Shown here one piece after another: positions 5,520 to 6,185 of a DNA stretch of 6,185 nucleotides. Source of the stretch: Alloprevotella tannerae. Its GTDB lineage: Bacteria > Bacteroidota > Bacteroidia > Bacteroidales > Bacteroidaceae. Numbering within the stretch: position 1 is the stretch's first letter; each line of letters starts with the position of its first letter. The notes below the pieces were generated by a model. It was not told the DNA's origin. It did not search any database and worked only from the letters and a program-made list of their open reading frames with translations. Location: the NCBI GenBank assembly GCA_015259305.1, contig JABZGO010000113.1, forward strand, positions 1-6,185, read 5' to 3'. Both the position numbers and the translations under genes were made by a program.

Positions 5520-5636
5520 ATTTTGCACATGGCGCGTGGGAAGTAGGGCATTCAATTTATAAAACGGATGGTTGGCCGCCTCAACCCTTACCTTGTGCGC
5601 CGACAAAGCAGCGGGCATACTCCTTATATAATATAG

Positions 5637-5673
5637 CGCCATCCGCTCCTTGATTCTTTTGGAGCGGATGGCG
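5637..5673. terminator. Bidirectional terminator between recO and rnhB
   Basis: CGCCATCCGCTCC (5637-5649) and GGAGCGGATGGCG (5661-5673) are perfect 13-bp arms around an 11-nt T-rich loop. It lies 118 nt past the recO stop and 27 nt past the rnhB stop, and can serve both converging transcripts. The flanks are A/T-rich on both sides (TAATTCGTTT on the plus strand, TATATTATATAA on the minus strand), without a long T run. The 117 bp between recO and the hairpin show nothing else. Confidence 0.75.
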
Positions 5674-5699
5674 TAATTCGTTTGCAACTCAAGCGGAGG

Positions 5700-6185
5700 T
5701 TAGTCTTCCGGAAAGGGCAATTGAGGGCCTGGATCGGGCAAAAGATGAAACGAACGGCGATGATAAGGCGTCAAGCCGTGTAGCTCGATCCCGCGGCGGT
5801 GTTCGCGCGTCGGGTATCCCGCATTATGATCCCAGCCATACCAAGGATACTGCTCGTGCAAACGGCGCATCTCGTCGTCGCGAAAAGTTTTGGCCAAAAT
5901 ACTTGCGGCCGCGATGGACAAATATTTGGCATCGCCTTTCACAATCGTGGCAAAAGGCGTCGAACCATAAGGCTTAAAGCGATTGCCATCGACCAAAATA
6001 AAGGCGGGCCGCACTTTTAATCCGTCTAAAGCGCGATGCATGGCCAAAATGGAGGCGTTAAGGATGTTGATTTCATCGATTTCGGACGCCGAAACCGTAC
6101 CTACCGACCACGCAACGGCATCTCGCAGAATCTCTTCACGCAAACGATAGCGCCGAGCGGGCGAGAGTTGCTTCGAATCATTGAG
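5700..6185 (-). CDS. rnhB: Ribonuclease HII, N-terminus outside window
   Basis: RNase HII cuts the RNA strand of RNA/DNA hybrids, notably single ribonucleotides misincorporated in DNA, in the cytoplasm. The 161 visible residues start inside the conserved LNDSKQLSP block (6185-6159), so about 40 residues, including the catalytic Asp-Glu of the DEAGRG motif, lie beyond the window. The TTG at 6143 is an ordinary internal leucine codon, not the start. Visible signatures are ILVDG (catalytic Asp codon at 5988-5990), KGDAKYLSIAAASILAKTFRD with its metal-binding Asp and serine-rich helix, and the substrate-binding C-terminal block from YPWYGWDHNAGYPT through HGLTPYHRRSF. The tail after that is short and proline-rich. 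Nothing suggests inactivation. Confidence 0.93.
   Translation of the reverse strand, partial: LNDSKQLSPARRYRLREEILRDAVAWSVGTVSASEIDEINILNASILAMHRALDGLKVRPAFILVDGNRFKPYGSTPFATIVKGDAKYLSIAAASILAKTFRDDEMRRLHEQYPWYGWDHNAGYPTREHRRGIELHGLTPYHRRSFHLLPDPGPQLPFPED

Noticed and set aside
5478..5687. A 69-codon minus-strand open frame between recO and rnhB
   Set aside because: It overlaps the recO 3' end and starts in the terminator stem region; the product shows no family features.
5700..6143. A short RNase HII starting at TTG 6143
   Set aside because: The frame continues upstream with LNDSKQLSPARRYR, which is conserved RNase HII sequence, so the gene is merely cut by the window edge.

Overview
The window reads as a piece of a Bacteroidota chromosome, most likely order Bacteroidales. 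The evidence is a GLPGLI-family secreted protein, a stand-alone DUF2027-plus-Smr protein, the Bacteroidetes type of carboxyltransferase subunit, and promoters fitting the Bacteroidetes consensus (TTTG, about 19 nt, TAnnTTTG). Start codons are mostly preceded by A/T-rich sequence rather than a strong Shine-Dalgarno. I cannot fix the genus from sequence alone.

Layout: (1) 2-493 (+), the C-terminal end of a pyruvate/oxaloacetate carboxylase-type subunit whose biotinyl-like domain lacks the biotin lysine. (2) 494-633, two hairpins between convergent genes. (3) 634-1698 (-), DUF2027/Smr protein. (4) 1821-2657 (-), GLPGLI-family exported protein with a good upstream promoter. (5) 2658-3482, an 825-bp intergenic stretch between divergent genes with no convincing gene; it holds a 21-nt tandem repeat, overlapping palindromes and a possible structured leader. 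(6) 3483-4490 (+), exported M48-family zinc metalloprotease with a long basic tail. (7) 4491-4796, a strong terminator hairpin, a second inverted repeat and short direct repeats. (8) 4797-5519 (+), recO. (9) 5520-5699, a 13-bp perfect-stem terminator shared by convergent genes. (10) 5700-6185 (-), rnhB, cut by the window edge so that its N-terminus is missing.

The genes do not form one pathway. Two act in DNA maintenance (RecO recombination mediator, RNase HII), one is a likely nucleic-acid-binding Smr protein, two are exported (GLPGLI protein, M48 protease), and one belongs to central carboxylic-acid metabolism. Each gene appears to be its own transcription unit, separated by hairpins. I found no mobile element, CRISPR array, tRNA, rRNA or defence system. 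The points most worth a second look are the degenerate biotin domain, the basic tail of the protease and the unexplained 825-bp intergenic region.
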